Shown: piece by piece, positions 24,995 to 35,128 of the stretch
Position numbering within the stretch: position 1 is the stretch's first letter
How the letters are laid out: each line of letters opens with the position of its first letter
The notes under the pieces: generated by a model
What the model saw: the letters and a program-made list of their open reading frames with translations, nothing else
Databases searched by the model: none
Told to the model about the DNA's origin: nothing
Assembly: GCF_025905425.1 (NCBI RefSeq)
Contig: NZ_CP109603.1
Location: forward strand, 2,268,001-2,332,000
Source: Pseudomonas putida
Lineage (GTDB): Bacteria; Pseudomonadota; Gammaproteobacteria; Pseudomonadales; Pseudomonadaceae
DNA: 64,000 nucleotides
Direction of reading: 5' to 3'
Translations under genes and position numbers: made by a program

Positions 24995-26409
24995 CAGAAT
25001 TGGAAGTACAGGAAGGGCACGGATTCGCGACTGGCGATCAGGCAGAACGACAAGGCGAAACCCAGCACGGGCCAAAGGGACGCCGACCACAGGAACAGGG
25101 GATGGTCGGCGAATTGTTCTTCAACGGTGGGTTGCAGTAGCGGGGCCAGTATCGCCAGTACGCCCAGCACCGCCGCCACCCCATGCACAGGGCGCAGGGT
25201 GGTGGCCATGGCGTCGCCAAGGGCGATGCCGTGCAAGCCCAACTGGCCTGCATACATGCCCAGCGCAGTGGCGAAATCAGGTGAACGGAACAACGTCCAG
25301 GCCAGGCAGACGAACAGCAACGTGGCGGTGTGTGCCGCCCAGCTCGGCAGGCTGGGCAGGTGCGAACGCGACCAGGCCCGGTCGATGCACAGGGCGATGC
25401 CATGGGCCGAGCCCCAGAGCAGGTAGTTCCAGCTGTCGCCGCCGTGCCACAGGCCGGCGATGGCCATGGTCAGGAATAGGTTGCGATACGTGCGCCAGGC
25501 ACCTCGTCGGTTCCCGCCCATGGCGATATACAAGTAATCGCGCAGCCAGGTGGACAGCGACAGGTGCCAGCGGCGCCAGAAGTCCTGGATGCTGCTGGCC
25601 AGGTAGGGGCGGTTGAAGTTCTCGGGGAAGTGAAAGCCCAGCATCAGGCCAAGGCCGATCGCCATGGCGCTGTAGCCGGCGAAGTCGAAAAACAACTGCA
25701 GCGAGTAGGCCAGGCAGCCGATCCAGGCATCGACCAGCGACGGCTGCTCAAGCGCGAAGGCGACATTCGCGAGCGGGGCCAGGGTATCTGCCACCAGCAC
25801 TTTCATGCACATGCCAACCATGAACCGGCGTGCCCCCAGGGCGAAGTTCTGCCAGTTGAACAGGCGTTGTTCGAGTTCTCGACGCACCCAGTCATAGCGA
25901 ATGATCGGCCCGGCAATCGAATGGCCGAACATCGAGATGTAGGTGGCAAAGCGAACGAAGCTGCGCTCTACCGGCACCACATGGCGATGCACATCCACCA
26001 GGTACGAGATGGCCTGCAGCACGATGAATGAAAGCCCTGCTGGCAGGGCGACCCTCTGCCATTCCATGGGCAAGGCACCGTAGTGGAGCAGCAGGTCGTT
26101 GTACGTAGCAGCCAGGATGTTGGCGTATTTGTACCAACACAGTACGGCCGTGTTGGTGACGATGAGGGTAACCAACAGGTACAGCCGGGGCCTGCGGTGT
26201 TCCTCGGTGCGCACCACCAGCAAGGCGCCGGCCCAGGCCAGTACGGTCAGGGCCATGTGCAACATCAGGAACAGCGGGCTTAACCAGCTGTAGAACAGCC
26301 AACTGCCGATCAACAGGACCAGGTTGCGCCAGGCGGGCCGTACCCACGCATAGACCAATAGGAATAGCGGCAGGAACAGCGTGAGAAACTCAAGCGAAGC
26401 GAAGACCAT
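24994..26409 (-). CDS. wssH: WssH, AlgI-like MBOAT O-acyltransferase for cellulose acetylation
   Basis: The protein is 471 aa with around ten membrane segments. MBOAT signatures are present: LPAGLSFIVLQAISYLVDVH, MFGHSIAGPIIRY, LQLFFDFAGYSAMAIGLGLM, FNRPYLASSIQDFWRRWHLS and the invariant histidine in IAGLWHGGDSWNYLLWG. AlgI-type proteins move acetyl groups across the inner membrane. Homology to WssH of P. fluorescens SBW25 and the position between wssG and wssI assign it to cellulose acetylation. Confidence 0.93.
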   Translation of the reverse strand: MVFASLEFLTLFLPLFLLVYAWVRPAWRNLVLLIGSWLFYSWLSPLFLMLHMALTVLAWAGALLVVRTEEHRRPRLYLLVTLIVTNTAVLCWYKYANILAATYNDLLLHYGALPMEWQRVALPAGLSFIVLQAISYLVDVHRHVVPVERSFVRFATYISMFGHSIAGPIIRYDWVRRELEQRLFNWQNFALGARRFMVGMCMKVLVADTLAPLANVAFALEQPSLVDAWIGCLAYSLQLFFDFAGYSAMAIGLGLMLGFHFPENFNRPYLASSIQDFWRRWHLSLSTWLRDYLYIAMGGNRRGAWRTYRNLFLTMAIAGLWHGGDSWNYLLWGSAHGIALCIDRAWSRSHLPSLPSWAAHTATLLFVCLAWTLFRSPDFATALGMYAGQLGLHGIALGDAMATTLRPVHGVAAVLGVLAILAPLLQPTVEEQFADHPLFLWSASLWPVLGFALSFCLIASRESVPFLYFQF

Positions 26410-26426
26410 GAGTGCCGTTTATCCAG

Positions 26427-27101
26427 TCAGTGGGCGACGGTGTCGGTGATGCTGCGAAGCTGCGGGCCAGTCGGCGAGGGCAGCAGGAGCAGGCTGTAGC
26501 GTTCACCGGCCAGCAAAGGGCCGAGTGCCAGGGGCTTGTCGACGGCCTTGCCGGCGCAATGCAACTGGACCTTCAGGCCAGGGCGCGGGTTGATTTCCTG
26601 ACGCCGCGGGTTACCGGCCGGGGCCTTGGCGAACAGGTCTAGATCACGCTCCGCCAGCATCACCCGGGGCTCCGAGCAGCTTGCGTCTGCATTGAACAGG
26701 GCCAGTGAAGCCTTGAGCAGGTTGGGCAGTTCGAATGCTTCATGGACGATCAATGGGTCGATGCCGCCCTGTGCATTGGCCAGGGCAAAAACCGTGACGA
26801 ATTCGCCAGGCGCAGCCTGCAGTTGCACGCGGGCCTGGTGGCTGTCACGGGCAAGGTGGCCGGTAATGCGCTGGCCACCGGGTATGGGCATGAAGTCGCT
26901 GCTTAGTTGCCCTGCTTTCAAGTGCAGTTGCGACTGCCCGCCGTCAGGCTGCAACACAAGCTCACTTGCGGTTGGATTGAGCAGGCGCATGTACGCCGAA
27001 TCCTGCGCGGGGCCGGTCGGGTAAAGGGCAATCTGGGCCGCCTGGCTTGCCGTGGACAATGCCACGGCGCCGGCGAAGACAAGCGAAAGGGCAGCGTTCA
27101 T
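26427..27101 (-). CDS. wssG: WssG, AlgF-like periplasmic cellulose acetylation protein
   Basis: The protein is 224 aa from ATG 27101, which overlaps the wssF stop (ATGA) and has an AGGAG site 8 nt upstream. The signal peptide is MNAALSLVFAGAVALSTASQA; the mature part begins AQIALYPTGPAQDSAYMRLL and is rich in beta strands like AlgF. AlgF takes part in periplasmic O-acetylation of alginate; by analogy this protein helps acetylate cellulose. It lies 17 bp before wssH. Confidence 0.85.
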   Translation of the reverse strand: MNAALSLVFAGAVALSTASQAAQIALYPTGPAQDSAYMRLLNPTASELVLQPDGGQSQLHLKAGQLSSDFMPIPGGQRITGHLARDSHQARVQLQAAPGEFVTVFALANAQGGIDPLIVHEAFELPNLLKASLALFNADASCSEPRVMLAERDLDLFAKAPAGNPRRQEINPRPGLKVQLHCAGKAVDKPLALGPLLAGERYSLLLLPSPTGPQLRSITDTVAH

Positions 27102-27787
27102 GGGTTCGCTCCTGTCAATGCGCTGGCGGGCAACTGGCTGAGCGATGCACCAATGGCGCTGGCCCAGGCTTTGTAACCCGCGATGGTGAAGTGCTGGCCA
27201 TCGGAGGTGACCCATTGCCCGGGTTTGGAGAGCTGAGTCGAGTCGATGTAGGTGCACGGCGCCACCATCTTTGCCAGGGTGCTGGCCACCAGTTGCGTCC
27301 TGACCTGGTTTTTGCCGTACTGGTTCTCGTTGATGTTGCTGCCATTGGCCTTGCCCCAGGCAGGGCCGACCCACACGCAGCGGGTACCGGTGGCGGCAAT
27401 TTGCCGGGTCAGTGCGGTGACACTCTGGTAGGCCCAGACTTTTGGGAACGGCGTGGTTTTGTAGGAGGCCAGGGTGTCGCCAATGATCAGCACCACCGCA
27501 TCGGGTTTATCCCGGGCGATGACCTGGGCAATCGGTTCGGTGCTCATGGTGCCGCGGCTCATCAGCTTGAGCGTACCGCCAGGTTCGCGTGTGGCCCCGC
27601 AATCAAGCTTGAGCTTGGGCGTTACCCAGTCTTCGGCATTGGCGCCACAGGCGCCAATGGCATGGACTTGGGCACCTTGTCGGGTGAGTTCGTCATACAA
27701 AGGGTTCATCAGGGAGTCGGGGAAGCTCATGTGGCTTTCGCCGATCACCAGCAGGGTCAGGCCTGCCAGTACGGAAGATGTGGCCAT
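27098..27787 (-). CDS. wssF: WssF, SGNH/GDSL-type hydrolase of the cellulose operon
   Basis: The protein is 229 aa. It shows SGNH blocks: VIGESHMSF (GES in place of GDS), AVVLIIGDTLASY, and near the C-terminus TSDGQHFTIAGY with the Asp and His of the catalytic pair. The N-terminal hydrophobic segment (SVLAGLTLLVIG) is short and overlaps block I, so export is uncertain. In SBW25 wssF is proposed to supply acyl groups to the acetylation complex; the exact role is not established. It lies between wssE and wssG. Confidence 0.82.
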   Translation of the reverse strand: MATSSVLAGLTLLVIGESHMSFPDSLMNPLYDELTRQGAQVHAIGACGANAEDWVTPKLKLDCGATREPGGTLKLMSRGTMSTEPIAQVIARDKPDAVVLIIGDTLASYKTTPFPKVWAYQSVTALTRQIAATGTRCVWVGPAWGKANGSNINENQYGKNQVRTQLVASTLAKMVAPCTYIDSTQLSKPGQWVTSDGQHFTIAGYKAWASAIGASLSQLPASALTGANP

Positions 27788-27802
27788 GGGGGTCCTTGGT
27801 GG

Positions 27803-30800
27803 TCAGTGGGAGTAGGGGGAGGTGAAAGGGCGCACGGGCAGGGGCATCGGCCTGCTGACTTCGTCGAAGCCGTACCTCAGGTAGAGGCTGCCGGCGTACT
27901 GCTTGTAGTCATTGGCGTTATCCAGGCCCAGGTTGGCACCCAAGTACAGGTTACGGTCGAGCCGGTATTCACCCGTTGCGCTGAAGCTGTAGCCGATGCC
28001 GGTCTTGCTCTGGCCTGCGTAGCGGGACAAGCCGACGGCATCGGCATTGCGCTGCAGTGCCGAATGCCCAGGGAAGATCGGCGCGCTGTCCTGGTCGATG
28101 TACTGCACCCCCACCGAGCCATGCAGGGCATAGCTCAAACGCGCTCCGCGTTGTGCCCAGTCCACGGGGATGCCCAGGGCGAAGAACTTTTGTGGGCTGA
28201 AATAGCCGCCGTGGCCATAGGTGTAGAAGTTCTGGTTGTCCGAATAGCTCATGGCCGTGCCGTTTACGCCCAGGGTCAGACGGCTGTCGCGGGTGTTGTG
28301 CAGGTACCAGTAGATGCCGCTACCCAGCTCGAAGCGATTGTTCGCCTCGACGTGCTCGCCGAGCAGGCGGTGGGCTGAGGCATAACCGTAGGCACCGGTG
28401 CGCTGATCGTCATGGCTGAGCTCAGCACGTACGCCATTGGCAGTCACGCCGCCCCATTCGACGCCACTGCGCGGGTCGCGCGAACCGGCGAAGGAGGTGA
28501 CGCTGTCGGTCACCGATCGCCGTGAGGCACTGAGGGTGTAGCGGTAGTCAGGGGCATCTTGCAGGGCCCGCTCAAGGCTGATGCCACCCACTGGCGTGCT
28601 GTAGGTGAAGCCCAGCGGGCTGACGCCCAGGTCACCTTTCAGGCCGCGGTCCTCATCGCGATAGGCCACGGCCAGGCCGACACCGCTGTCTTCCTGGCGG
28701 CCCACGCTGGCAAGGCCACTGGTGCCGAATTGCGCCACCGAATAGCCTTTGGGCGTGCCGGCCTGTAGCCAGGTTGGCGTAACACGCAGGGCCATGCTGC
28801 GACCCGCCTCGTCCAGGGGGAAGCCGATTTCCAGCGGTGTCTGGATATCGGTGAGCTTGCCCAGACCTTTCTCGGTGTTGTTGTTGCGCACGCTCAGCCC
28901 TTGGTTGAGGTACGGGCGCTGGACCTGGCCAAGGGTATCGAGTGTCTCACGGGCAGGGCTAGCCTCGACGAGCGACGTGTCTGCACTGGCGTAGGCGCCC
29001 GCCGGAGGCCTATTGGTAGCGCCCGGTTCGTCCGCGACAGGGGCCGGGACCCAATCATTGCTGGCCAGCAGGGTGGCCTGCTGGCGCTGACCTGGGAGGC
29101 GCACGAACGGGTTGTCGACGCGTGCGGCGGGGGATGGCGCAACCGCCACAATGCGCGGCGGTTGTTCGCGCTGTTCGATGTCCAGTGCCTTGTTCAGCAG
29201 TTGTCGGGCCTTGCTTGTCTGGCCCAGGCTGCGGTAAAGCTGAGCGGCCTGGGTCAGGGTGCGGGGCTCGTTGGGTTGCAGCGCCAGGGCCTGGCCCAGC
29301 GCTTGTTCTGCCTGCGCAAATGCACGCCCCTCGACGGCCAGCTCGGCAAACCCCAGGTGCAGCACGGCGTTGTCCGGGTCACCCTCAAGCAATGGCTGGT
29401 ATACCTGGCGGGCTTTTGCCCAGTTGCCGCTGGCGCTGTACATGCGCGCCAGCGACGTCACGGCCTGAGGCGCATGCGGGCGCTGCTCCAGCGCCGGGGC
29501 CAGCATGTCGTAAGCAGCCACCAGGTCATTTCTTTCGCGCAGCTTGTCGGCCTGTTTCACGCGGTAGCGGTAGAGCAGGTCGGCGTATTGGCGACGGGTT
29601 TTGTCATCCAGGTTCTGGTCTTTGAGCGCGCGCAGTATCTCGCCGGCTTCGGTATCCTGGTCGCCCTTGAGCAGTACCCCGGCCTTGAGCAAGCGGGTCG
29701 ATGCTGCGTTGCCCTGCAACCCTTGCATCAATCGTTCGGCCTGTTCGGGCTGGCCGGTTTCGGCGTAGGCCGAAGCGACCACAGCAACACGCTCAGGCTT
29801 GCCGGCTGCGCTGGGTTCAGCCTGTGCCAGCCGCGCCCAGGCCGCCTGGCGTTGGCCGCGCCGGGCCAACTCCAGTGCCTGTTCGACCTGCAGGTGCAGT
29901 TGGCTGTCCTGCTCCAGGCTAGTCATTGCCTGGCTACGGCGTGTGGGAGGAATGCGCTGCAGCGTGCGTTGCACATCAGCCCAGGCTTGGCGCTGCGCTG
30001 AAAGCAGTGCACTGCCATACAGCGCATCGGGGTCATCTGGGTGGCGTTTGAGGTGATCGTCCATCAGCGTTCGGGCCGCCCGCACTTGGCCGCGTTCCAG
30101 CAACACCCGGGCCAAGGCAAAGCGCGCCCACGGGTTCTGCGGGTCGTCAGCCAGCGCTACTTGATAGGCGGCTTGGGCGGCAGAGAGGTCGCCTTGACGT
30201 TCGGCCAGTTTGCCGGCCTGAGTGGCACGTAGCGCCTTGATGCGCAGGGTGGAAGGCAAGCGCGCGCGCTGCTGGGCGGTAAGCCCGTCAATCAGGTTCA
30301 GCGCCTGCGCTTCCTTGCCCGCCTGGGTCAACACGTTCAAAAGCCCACTGAGCGCGTCGGCGTAGTCGGGGGTCCGGGCCAACACCTGGCGGTACTGAGC
30401 TTCGGCGGTTTCCCATTGGCCACGCCGGGCCTGCAAGGCGGCCAGTGCGGTAGGGCCGGCGGGATCGTTCGGCCGTGCGACGATGGCCTGGCCGAGGGCG
30501 CGCCGGGCATCGTCGAAGCGGCCTGCGCGCCCGGCGGTATCGGCCTCTGCCACTAGTTTCCAGTAGCGCACATCCGCCAATGCGGTGCGCCATTGCGCGC
30601 CGCCTGGCAGGCGGGTGGCCTGCACCAGGTACCCCTCGGCTTCATCCAGGCGTTTTTGCTGTTGGCGCAGAACGCCCATGCCGCCAAGCGCGTCGAAGTC
30701 CCGTGGGTGCTCCTTAAGGCGCGCCTGCAAGGCCGCTTCGGCGCTGGCCAGGTCGCCGGTGTCGAGCGCTTTCAAGGCTTGGGTCACACGCAGGTCCCGT

Positions 30801-31615
30801 TGCCATCCGCCCCGGCCGCCTCGGTTCTGCGCAAGGCCCTTGTTCATCAGTGCACGGATTTGCGTGTCGTCCGGGTGTGCTTGCAGGTATTGCTGGAACA
30901 GCACCACCTGATCGCGCTTGGGCGGCCCCAGCCATTCAAGGGCAAAGCGCCAAGTTTCGTCGGCATTGCCACCGATATCGGGGTTGTGCGAAAGCGTGGC
31001 CAAGGCGCGGATGCCGTCGGCGCGGCTGTCGGGGTTACGCGCCAGATGCAAGGCCAGGAACAGAGCCAGGATCGAATCGTCCGGCCGCTGTCGGGCCAGT
31101 TGCTCCAGCCCCTTGCGTGCCTGCGGCCAGCCATCCTGGGTGAACCCCAGGGTGTTGTAGTACTCGCGGGCAATCAGCCCTTGCGGCTCACGCCCCTCAA
31201 GCAAGCGGCGATAAACCGCCACCGCTTGCTCGCGTTGATCGGCATCGCTCAGCTCCCGGGCTTGCTCAAGCATGAGCTGCTTCTCAGGCGTTGCCAAACT
31301 GATGTCCTGCTGCAGTTGCAAGGCCTGCAGCGATGTAGGCGTCAGTGCCCGCAGGCGCTGCAAGTAACCGTTGGCAACCGCTGGCTGGTCCTTCTGTACC
31401 GCGATCAGGCCAAGGCCGTACAGGGCGTCGGGGTGTTCAGGGGCGATGTGCAGCAGCTTTTGCCAGGCCTGCGCAGCCCGGTCTGCCTGCTCTTTGTGTT
31501 GCCAGTATTGGCCCTGCTGAACCAACAAGACCTGGGGGCTGACAGGCTCGGCTGCCGTGGCGGAGGTACCGCTCAGCGCCGCCCAGACAGCGATGGCTAG
31601 GGTTTGTTTGCGCAT
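27803..31615 (-). CDS. wssE: WssE / BcsC, cellulose export outer-membrane TPR protein
   Basis: The protein is 1270 aa from ATG 31615, chosen because it begins a clear signal peptide (MRKQTLAIAVWAALSGTSATAA); the frame is open to 31678 inside wssD. It overlaps the end of wssD by 19 bases. About 850 residues of TPR repeats follow (AWQKLLHIAPEHPDALYGLG, FDALGGMGVLRQQQKRLDEA and many more). A BcsC_C beta-barrel forms the last 340 residues, ending in short amphipathic strands (LYLRYGFDEV). It guides cellulose through the periplasm and outer membrane. Confidence 0.95.
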   Translation of the reverse strand: MRKQTLAIAVWAALSGTSATAAEPVSPQVLLVQQGQYWQHKEQADRAAQAWQKLLHIAPEHPDALYGLGLIAVQKDQPAVANGYLQRLRALTPTSLQALQLQQDISLATPEKQLMLEQARELSDADQREQAVAVYRRLLEGREPQGLIAREYYNTLGFTQDGWPQARKGLEQLARQRPDDSILALFLALHLARNPDSRADGIRALATLSHNPDIGGNADETWRFALEWLGPPKRDQVVLFQQYLQAHPDDTQIRALMNKGLAQNRGGRGGWQRDLRVTQALKALDTGDLASAEAALQARLKEHPRDFDALGGMGVLRQQQKRLDEAEGYLVQATRLPGGAQWRTALADVRYWKLVAEADTAGRAGRFDDARRALGQAIVARPNDPAGPTALAALQARRGQWETAEAQYRQVLARTPDYADALSGLLNVLTQAGKEAQALNLIDGLTAQQRARLPSTLRIKALRATQAGKLAERQGDLSAAQAAYQVALADDPQNPWARFALARVLLERGQVRAARTLMDDHLKRHPDDPDALYGSALLSAQRQAWADVQRTLQRIPPTRRSQAMTSLEQDSQLHLQVEQALELARRGQRQAAWARLAQAEPSAAGKPERVAVVASAYAETGQPEQAERLMQGLQGNAASTRLLKAGVLLKGDQDTEAGEILRALKDQNLDDKTRRQYADLLYRYRVKQADKLRERNDLVAAYDMLAPALEQRPHAPQAVTSLARMYSASGNWAKARQVYQPLLEGDPDNAVLHLGFAELAVEGRAFAQAEQALGQALALQPNEPRTLTQAAQLYRSLGQTSKARQLLNKALDIEQREQPPRIVAVAPSPAARVDNPFVRLPGQRQQATLLASNDWVPAPVADEPGATNRPPAGAYASADTSLVEASPARETLDTLGQVQRPYLNQGLSVRNNNTEKGLGKLTDIQTPLEIGFPLDEAGRSMALRVTPTWLQAGTPKGYSVAQFGTSGLASVGRQEDSGVGLAVAYRDEDRGLKGDLGVSPLGFTYSTPVGGISLERALQDAPDYRYTLSASRRSVTDSVTSFAGSRDPRSGVEWGGVTANGVRAELSHDDQRTGAYGYASAHRLLGEHVEANNRFELGSGIYWYLHNTRDSRLTLGVNGTAMSYSDNQNFYTYGHGGYFSPQKFFALGIPVDWAQRGARLSYALHGSVGVQYIDQDSAPIFPGHSALQRNADAVGLSRYAGQSKTGIGYSFSATGEYRLDRNLYLGANLGLDNANDYKQYAGSLYLRYGFDEVSRPMPLPVRPFTSPYSH

Positions 31616-32790
31616 TGGTGTTCCCAGGACAGTTGAAGACGCCCTTCGGGGGTGAACTGGTAGCGTTTTTCGCTCCACCCGAGGGAGAAAAGGCTGAGCA
31701 TCAGGTGGTAGTACTGATGCGTGTTGTAGGCCGGGCTGGCGGGGTTGGCGTAATCGCGCAGTGCCTGCTCGACGATCGCCTGTTGCTGCGTGGCCGCCGC
31801 CTGCAAGCCTTTGGCCTTAAGCAGTGGCACCAATGCTGCCGAGAATCCGTAGAACCCCGCGCCGTCGAACGTGCGGGTCAGCACATGGACCTTTTCCGGT
31901 GGCGCGCCCAGGGTTGCGGTGGCTTGCGCCATGCCATCCAGGCTGGCTAGCAGGCGCTTGGCCAAACGATCGTCACGGGGTGTCATCCCGGCCCAGAGAT
32001 AGACGCGGATAGCGTCGTAGCTGCCGATGTCGTTGCTGAAGGGGTCGCTGCCGAAACGGCCTTTTCCCTTGCCGTCGCCCCTGTAGGCTACCCAGTCAGG
32101 GGCGAAGCCATAGGGGTTGATATCAGGGTCGGCAAGCATGCTTACCGTGCTCTTGGCGATGTCGTCCCAGGGGCCGTTTGGCCGGGTTTGAGCGAAGTAA
32201 CGCAGCAAGGGCAATGGCAGGTAGCTGGCATTGAAGCGCCAGAGCTGGTCGGGGTGTTCGTAACCCACCGGGCCGGGCAGCAGCATGCGCCCCAGGCCAG
32301 GGACATCCCGTACCAGCGTCCGTTCAAGGTTGTCCAGCAGCTGCAGGGCTGCGGTGCGGTAGTGGGGTGCCTGCCAGAGGCGATCGGCTTCGAGCAGGGC
32401 ATAGGCCATCCACAAGTCGGCATCGCTGGCCGAGTTGCGGTCCAGTACCGTCCAGTCCCCTTTTTCGTTGGCGCCCCACAACCAGCCAGGCAGGTTGCGT
32501 TGGGTGTCGCCAGCGGCCAGGTTATCCTGGCTCCATTGCCATAACTGCGCGAAGCGTTCTCGGTCGTTGGCCACCAACGCGAAGAACATGCCGTAAGACT
32601 GCCCCTCGGAGCTGCTCTGGTCAGGCTTCATGCTCGAGCCGAGCATACGCCCGTCTTGCTGTACAAACCGTTCGGCGTAGCCCTGCCACAGCGGCCAGTC
32701 TGCCGCACAGGCGGCCTGTGCGGCAGAGGGCAGCGCCAGGGCTAGTGCCAGCAGGGATGCGCCCAGGGCGTGCCAGGTTCGCTGGATCAT
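31597..32790 (-). CDS. wssD: WssD / BcsZ, periplasmic endo-beta-1,4-glucanase (GH8)
   Basis: The protein is 397 aa from ATG 32790, with a signal peptide (LGASLLALALALPSAAQA). GH8 signatures: SSSEGQSYGMFFALVANDR with the general acid glutamate, and SASDADLWMAYALLEA with the conserved aspartate. It trims cellulose chains during export, which is needed for full polymer yield in bcs systems. Its start lies within the last codons of wssC (overlap to 32804 is avoided by using this ATG), and its end overlaps wssE. Length is normal for the family. Confidence 0.94.
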   Translation of the reverse strand: MIQRTWHALGASLLALALALPSAAQAACAADWPLWQGYAERFVQQDGRMLGSSMKPDQSSSEGQSYGMFFALVANDRERFAQLWQWSQDNLAAGDTQRNLPGWLWGANEKGDWTVLDRNSASDADLWMAYALLEADRLWQAPHYRTAALQLLDNLERTLVRDVPGLGRMLLPGPVGYEHPDQLWRFNASYLPLPLLRYFAQTRPNGPWDDIAKSTVSMLADPDINPYGFAPDWVAYRGDGKGKGRFGSDPFSNDIGSYDAIRVYLWAGMTPRDDRLAKRLLASLDGMAQATATLGAPPEKVHVLTRTFDGAGFYGFSAALVPLLKAKGLQAAATQQQAIVEQALRDYANPASPAYNTHQYYHLMLSLFSLGWSEKRYQFTPEGRLQLSWEHQCANKP

Positions 32791-32803
32791 CACCAGAGCC
32801 CCT

Positions 32804-35074
32804 TTAGGCAAGACGCTTGCGCGCACGTGCACGCAAGGCGAGGTAGAGCAGCGAGCTGACCACCGCCAGGCCCAGCAACATGACCAGCAGCATCAGCAGG
32901 GGATGCCGGGCAAGCTGCCATTGCACATACTTGACCACCCCGAGTTTGCCAACGTAGTACTGCTCCTCAGCCACCAATGAGTCGATCTTCACGCCATTGA
33001 TAACCGCCAGGCTGCCCTGAATGCTGTCCTGGTATTGGTCGCCACCGAGCATTGCGGCAGTGGCGTCGGCCAACGATTCGGGCCTGCCTGCCGCGATCAC
33101 CACAACACTGCGGCCAGCGCTAAGCGGGGATTCGAAGCCACTGAGGAAGGTGCTGCGGTTGGCCCCGGAGTAGTTCACTTGCAGTTGCGCCTTGTGTTCT
33201 TGCGCATGGGCCGATGGCGTGATCCAGTCGCGTACTTGCAAGCCAAGGTCCGACAAAGAGAAGTACGGACGCGCCCCACTGGTGATCGCCGGCAGGTGCT
33301 TGGCCCATTGTTCCAGCAACGGTTGGTTGTTACCGGAGGCAATCACCAGCAGGTCGCGGTCGGCAACCGCTTGCACCGTGCTGGCATCCACTACGCGCAC
33401 GGCTGTGGCGGGGTATCCGGTAGAGCGGCCAAAGCGCCCGAGCACGGTCAGCAACGTGCTCCACTCTTGCTCAGCGCTGCCCTCGGGCATGACCACGGCA
33501 GTCTGCGACAAATCAGCCAGGCGGGTGAAAGGGAAGCCGCTGTCGTTGAACACGCCAAGGTTGGGCAAGGCGATAAAATGGTCATAGCCGCGCAGGTCAA
33601 CCGTCGATTCCGGGTCGATCAGGCCGCGCATGTTGTCGATGATGATGTCGCGGCATTCCCCTTCCTTGATGTAGTCGTACATGAAGCGCAGTTGCAGCTG
33701 TGAGCGCGGCGTGGCGTTGGCCAGCGGCAGCAGCACTGTCGACGTTCGGGGCAGGCTTGCATCCTTTTTCAGCCAGGCAGAAAGGTCGCTTTCGCCCAGG
33801 TTGCCGAGTGAGGGCAGGGGCATCGATTTGGCAAAGGCGTCGTTGAAGCTCACCAGCAGCGACGAGTTGGTGGAGCGCTGCTGCGGCGTGTAGCGGTACT
33901 TCAGGTTCAGCGGTACGCCGGTTTCCCGCCAGCTGAACAGGTCAGGCGGCAAGTGCAAAGGGATGTTGATGCTGCCTGGGTTGTAGCCCGAGACGCTAAG
34001 CCGCTCGGGTGCGATCAGTTCGCCAAGTTTCACCGGGCGATCAGTCGGCAACCAGTTTGGTGCATCGTAGGGGCGACGGGGTGCCAGGGGTTCTATGTGG
34101 TTGATGAGCACACTGGCGCCGTCCAGTGCCTTGTTGCCCAGTGCTACCGCATTGGCCGCCAGCTTGAGCTCGGCCTCGTCACGGCCAGTGATTACCAGCA
34201 GCTTGCCAAACGGGTCACGGGGGTTGCTAAGCAGGCTCACGGTGGGGCCTTTGGCTTCGGCAAGCTGAAGCTCGCCCAGTTGCACGGGCTTGCTTGCTAG
34301 CGCCAGGACAATGCCACTGCCCTGTGCTGGCAATTGCCCGACACTGGCCTGGAACCTGGCGCCACGGTAGGCGGCCAGCGCACCGACCCAGGAAGACAGC
34401 GTACCGGCCGCCTCAAGGGCGCCCACCGAAGGGGGCGCAGCAAAGATGACCGGCAGCTCCACTTGACGGGAATCGCGACGGTCGAAGAAGGGCAGTGGCA
34501 GAATCGACAGGTCATCCTGCAAGCGGATGGGCGCGACCTGCACCTGCAGCTCGGTGGCCGTGTTGATCTTGGCCCACAGGCTGCTGTGCAGAGGGTCTTC
34601 GCAGCCTGTGGTGTAGTGGCCAATGAACTGCAGGCGCAAGCGGTTGAATTCGGTCATCAGGGGTGCAGGAATATCGACCGTTTGCTGTTGTGGCTTGCCG
34701 GCGCCTTCTTTGGGCAGCGCCAGGCTGGCGGCAACCTCGTCGTTGACCAGCACGTTGATCTGCGAAAGGTCTGCCAGCAGTGCAGGTGAGTAGCTGTAGT
34801 CGAGCAGCAGCCGGGCATGCGTCACCACCTGGTCGGCACGCACACCGAAGCTCACACCGTCCGAGGACTCGGTGCCTTGCAGGTTGATGGTGTCGAGGCG
34901 GCCAAGTTGCTTGAGCGTGAGGTTGTAGCTGGCACTGCCTGGGGACGTTGCAGCGGGCTCCTCGGCCAGCGCTAGGGCCGCGTGAGTGCTCAGGCCGAGC
35001 AGGCTTGAGCCGGCCAGCACGGCAAGGCGAAGACAGCTGCGCACGTCAGTCCGGCGCGGGGTATGTAGGGTCAT
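32804..35074 (-). CDS. wssC: WssC / BcsB, periplasmic cellulose synthase subunit
   Basis: The protein is 756 aa. It has an N-terminal signal (AVLAGSSLLGLSTHAALA), two carbohydrate-binding/flavodoxin-like repeats (SYSPALLADLSQINVLVNDE and later RYTPQQRSTNSSLLVSFNDA), and a C-terminal membrane helix (PLLMLLVMLLGLAVVSSLLY) that anchors it next to BcsA. It supports the synthase and guides the nascent glucan in the periplasm. It is 54 bp downstream of wssB and has the usual length for BcsB. Confidence 0.94.
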   Translation of the reverse strand: MTLHTPRRTDVRSCLRLAVLAGSSLLGLSTHAALALAEEPAATSPGSASYNLTLKQLGRLDTINLQGTESSDGVSFGVRADQVVTHARLLLDYSYSPALLADLSQINVLVNDEVAASLALPKEGAGKPQQQTVDIPAPLMTEFNRLRLQFIGHYTTGCEDPLHSSLWAKINTATELQVQVAPIRLQDDLSILPLPFFDRRDSRQVELPVIFAAPPSVGALEAAGTLSSWVGALAAYRGARFQASVGQLPAQGSGIVLALASKPVQLGELQLAEAKGPTVSLLSNPRDPFGKLLVITGRDEAELKLAANAVALGNKALDGASVLINHIEPLAPRRPYDAPNWLPTDRPVKLGELIAPERLSVSGYNPGSINIPLHLPPDLFSWRETGVPLNLKYRYTPQQRSTNSSLLVSFNDAFAKSMPLPSLGNLGESDLSAWLKKDASLPRTSTVLLPLANATPRSQLQLRFMYDYIKEGECRDIIIDNMRGLIDPESTVDLRGYDHFIALPNLGVFNDSGFPFTRLADLSQTAVVMPEGSAEQEWSTLLTVLGRFGRSTGYPATAVRVVDASTVQAVADRDLLVIASGNNQPLLEQWAKHLPAITSGARPYFSLSDLGLQVRDWITPSAHAQEHKAQLQVNYSGANRSTFLSGFESPLSAGRSVVVIAAGRPESLADATAAMLGGDQYQDSIQGSLAVINGVKIDSLVAEEQYYVGKLGVVKYVQWQLARHPLLMLLVMLLGLAVVSSLLYLALRARARKRLA

Positions 35075-35128
35075 GGTAGTTCCAGATGCTTTTTTTTGAC
35101 GAGGCTTTGGCGGGTTCGCGATGGCCTG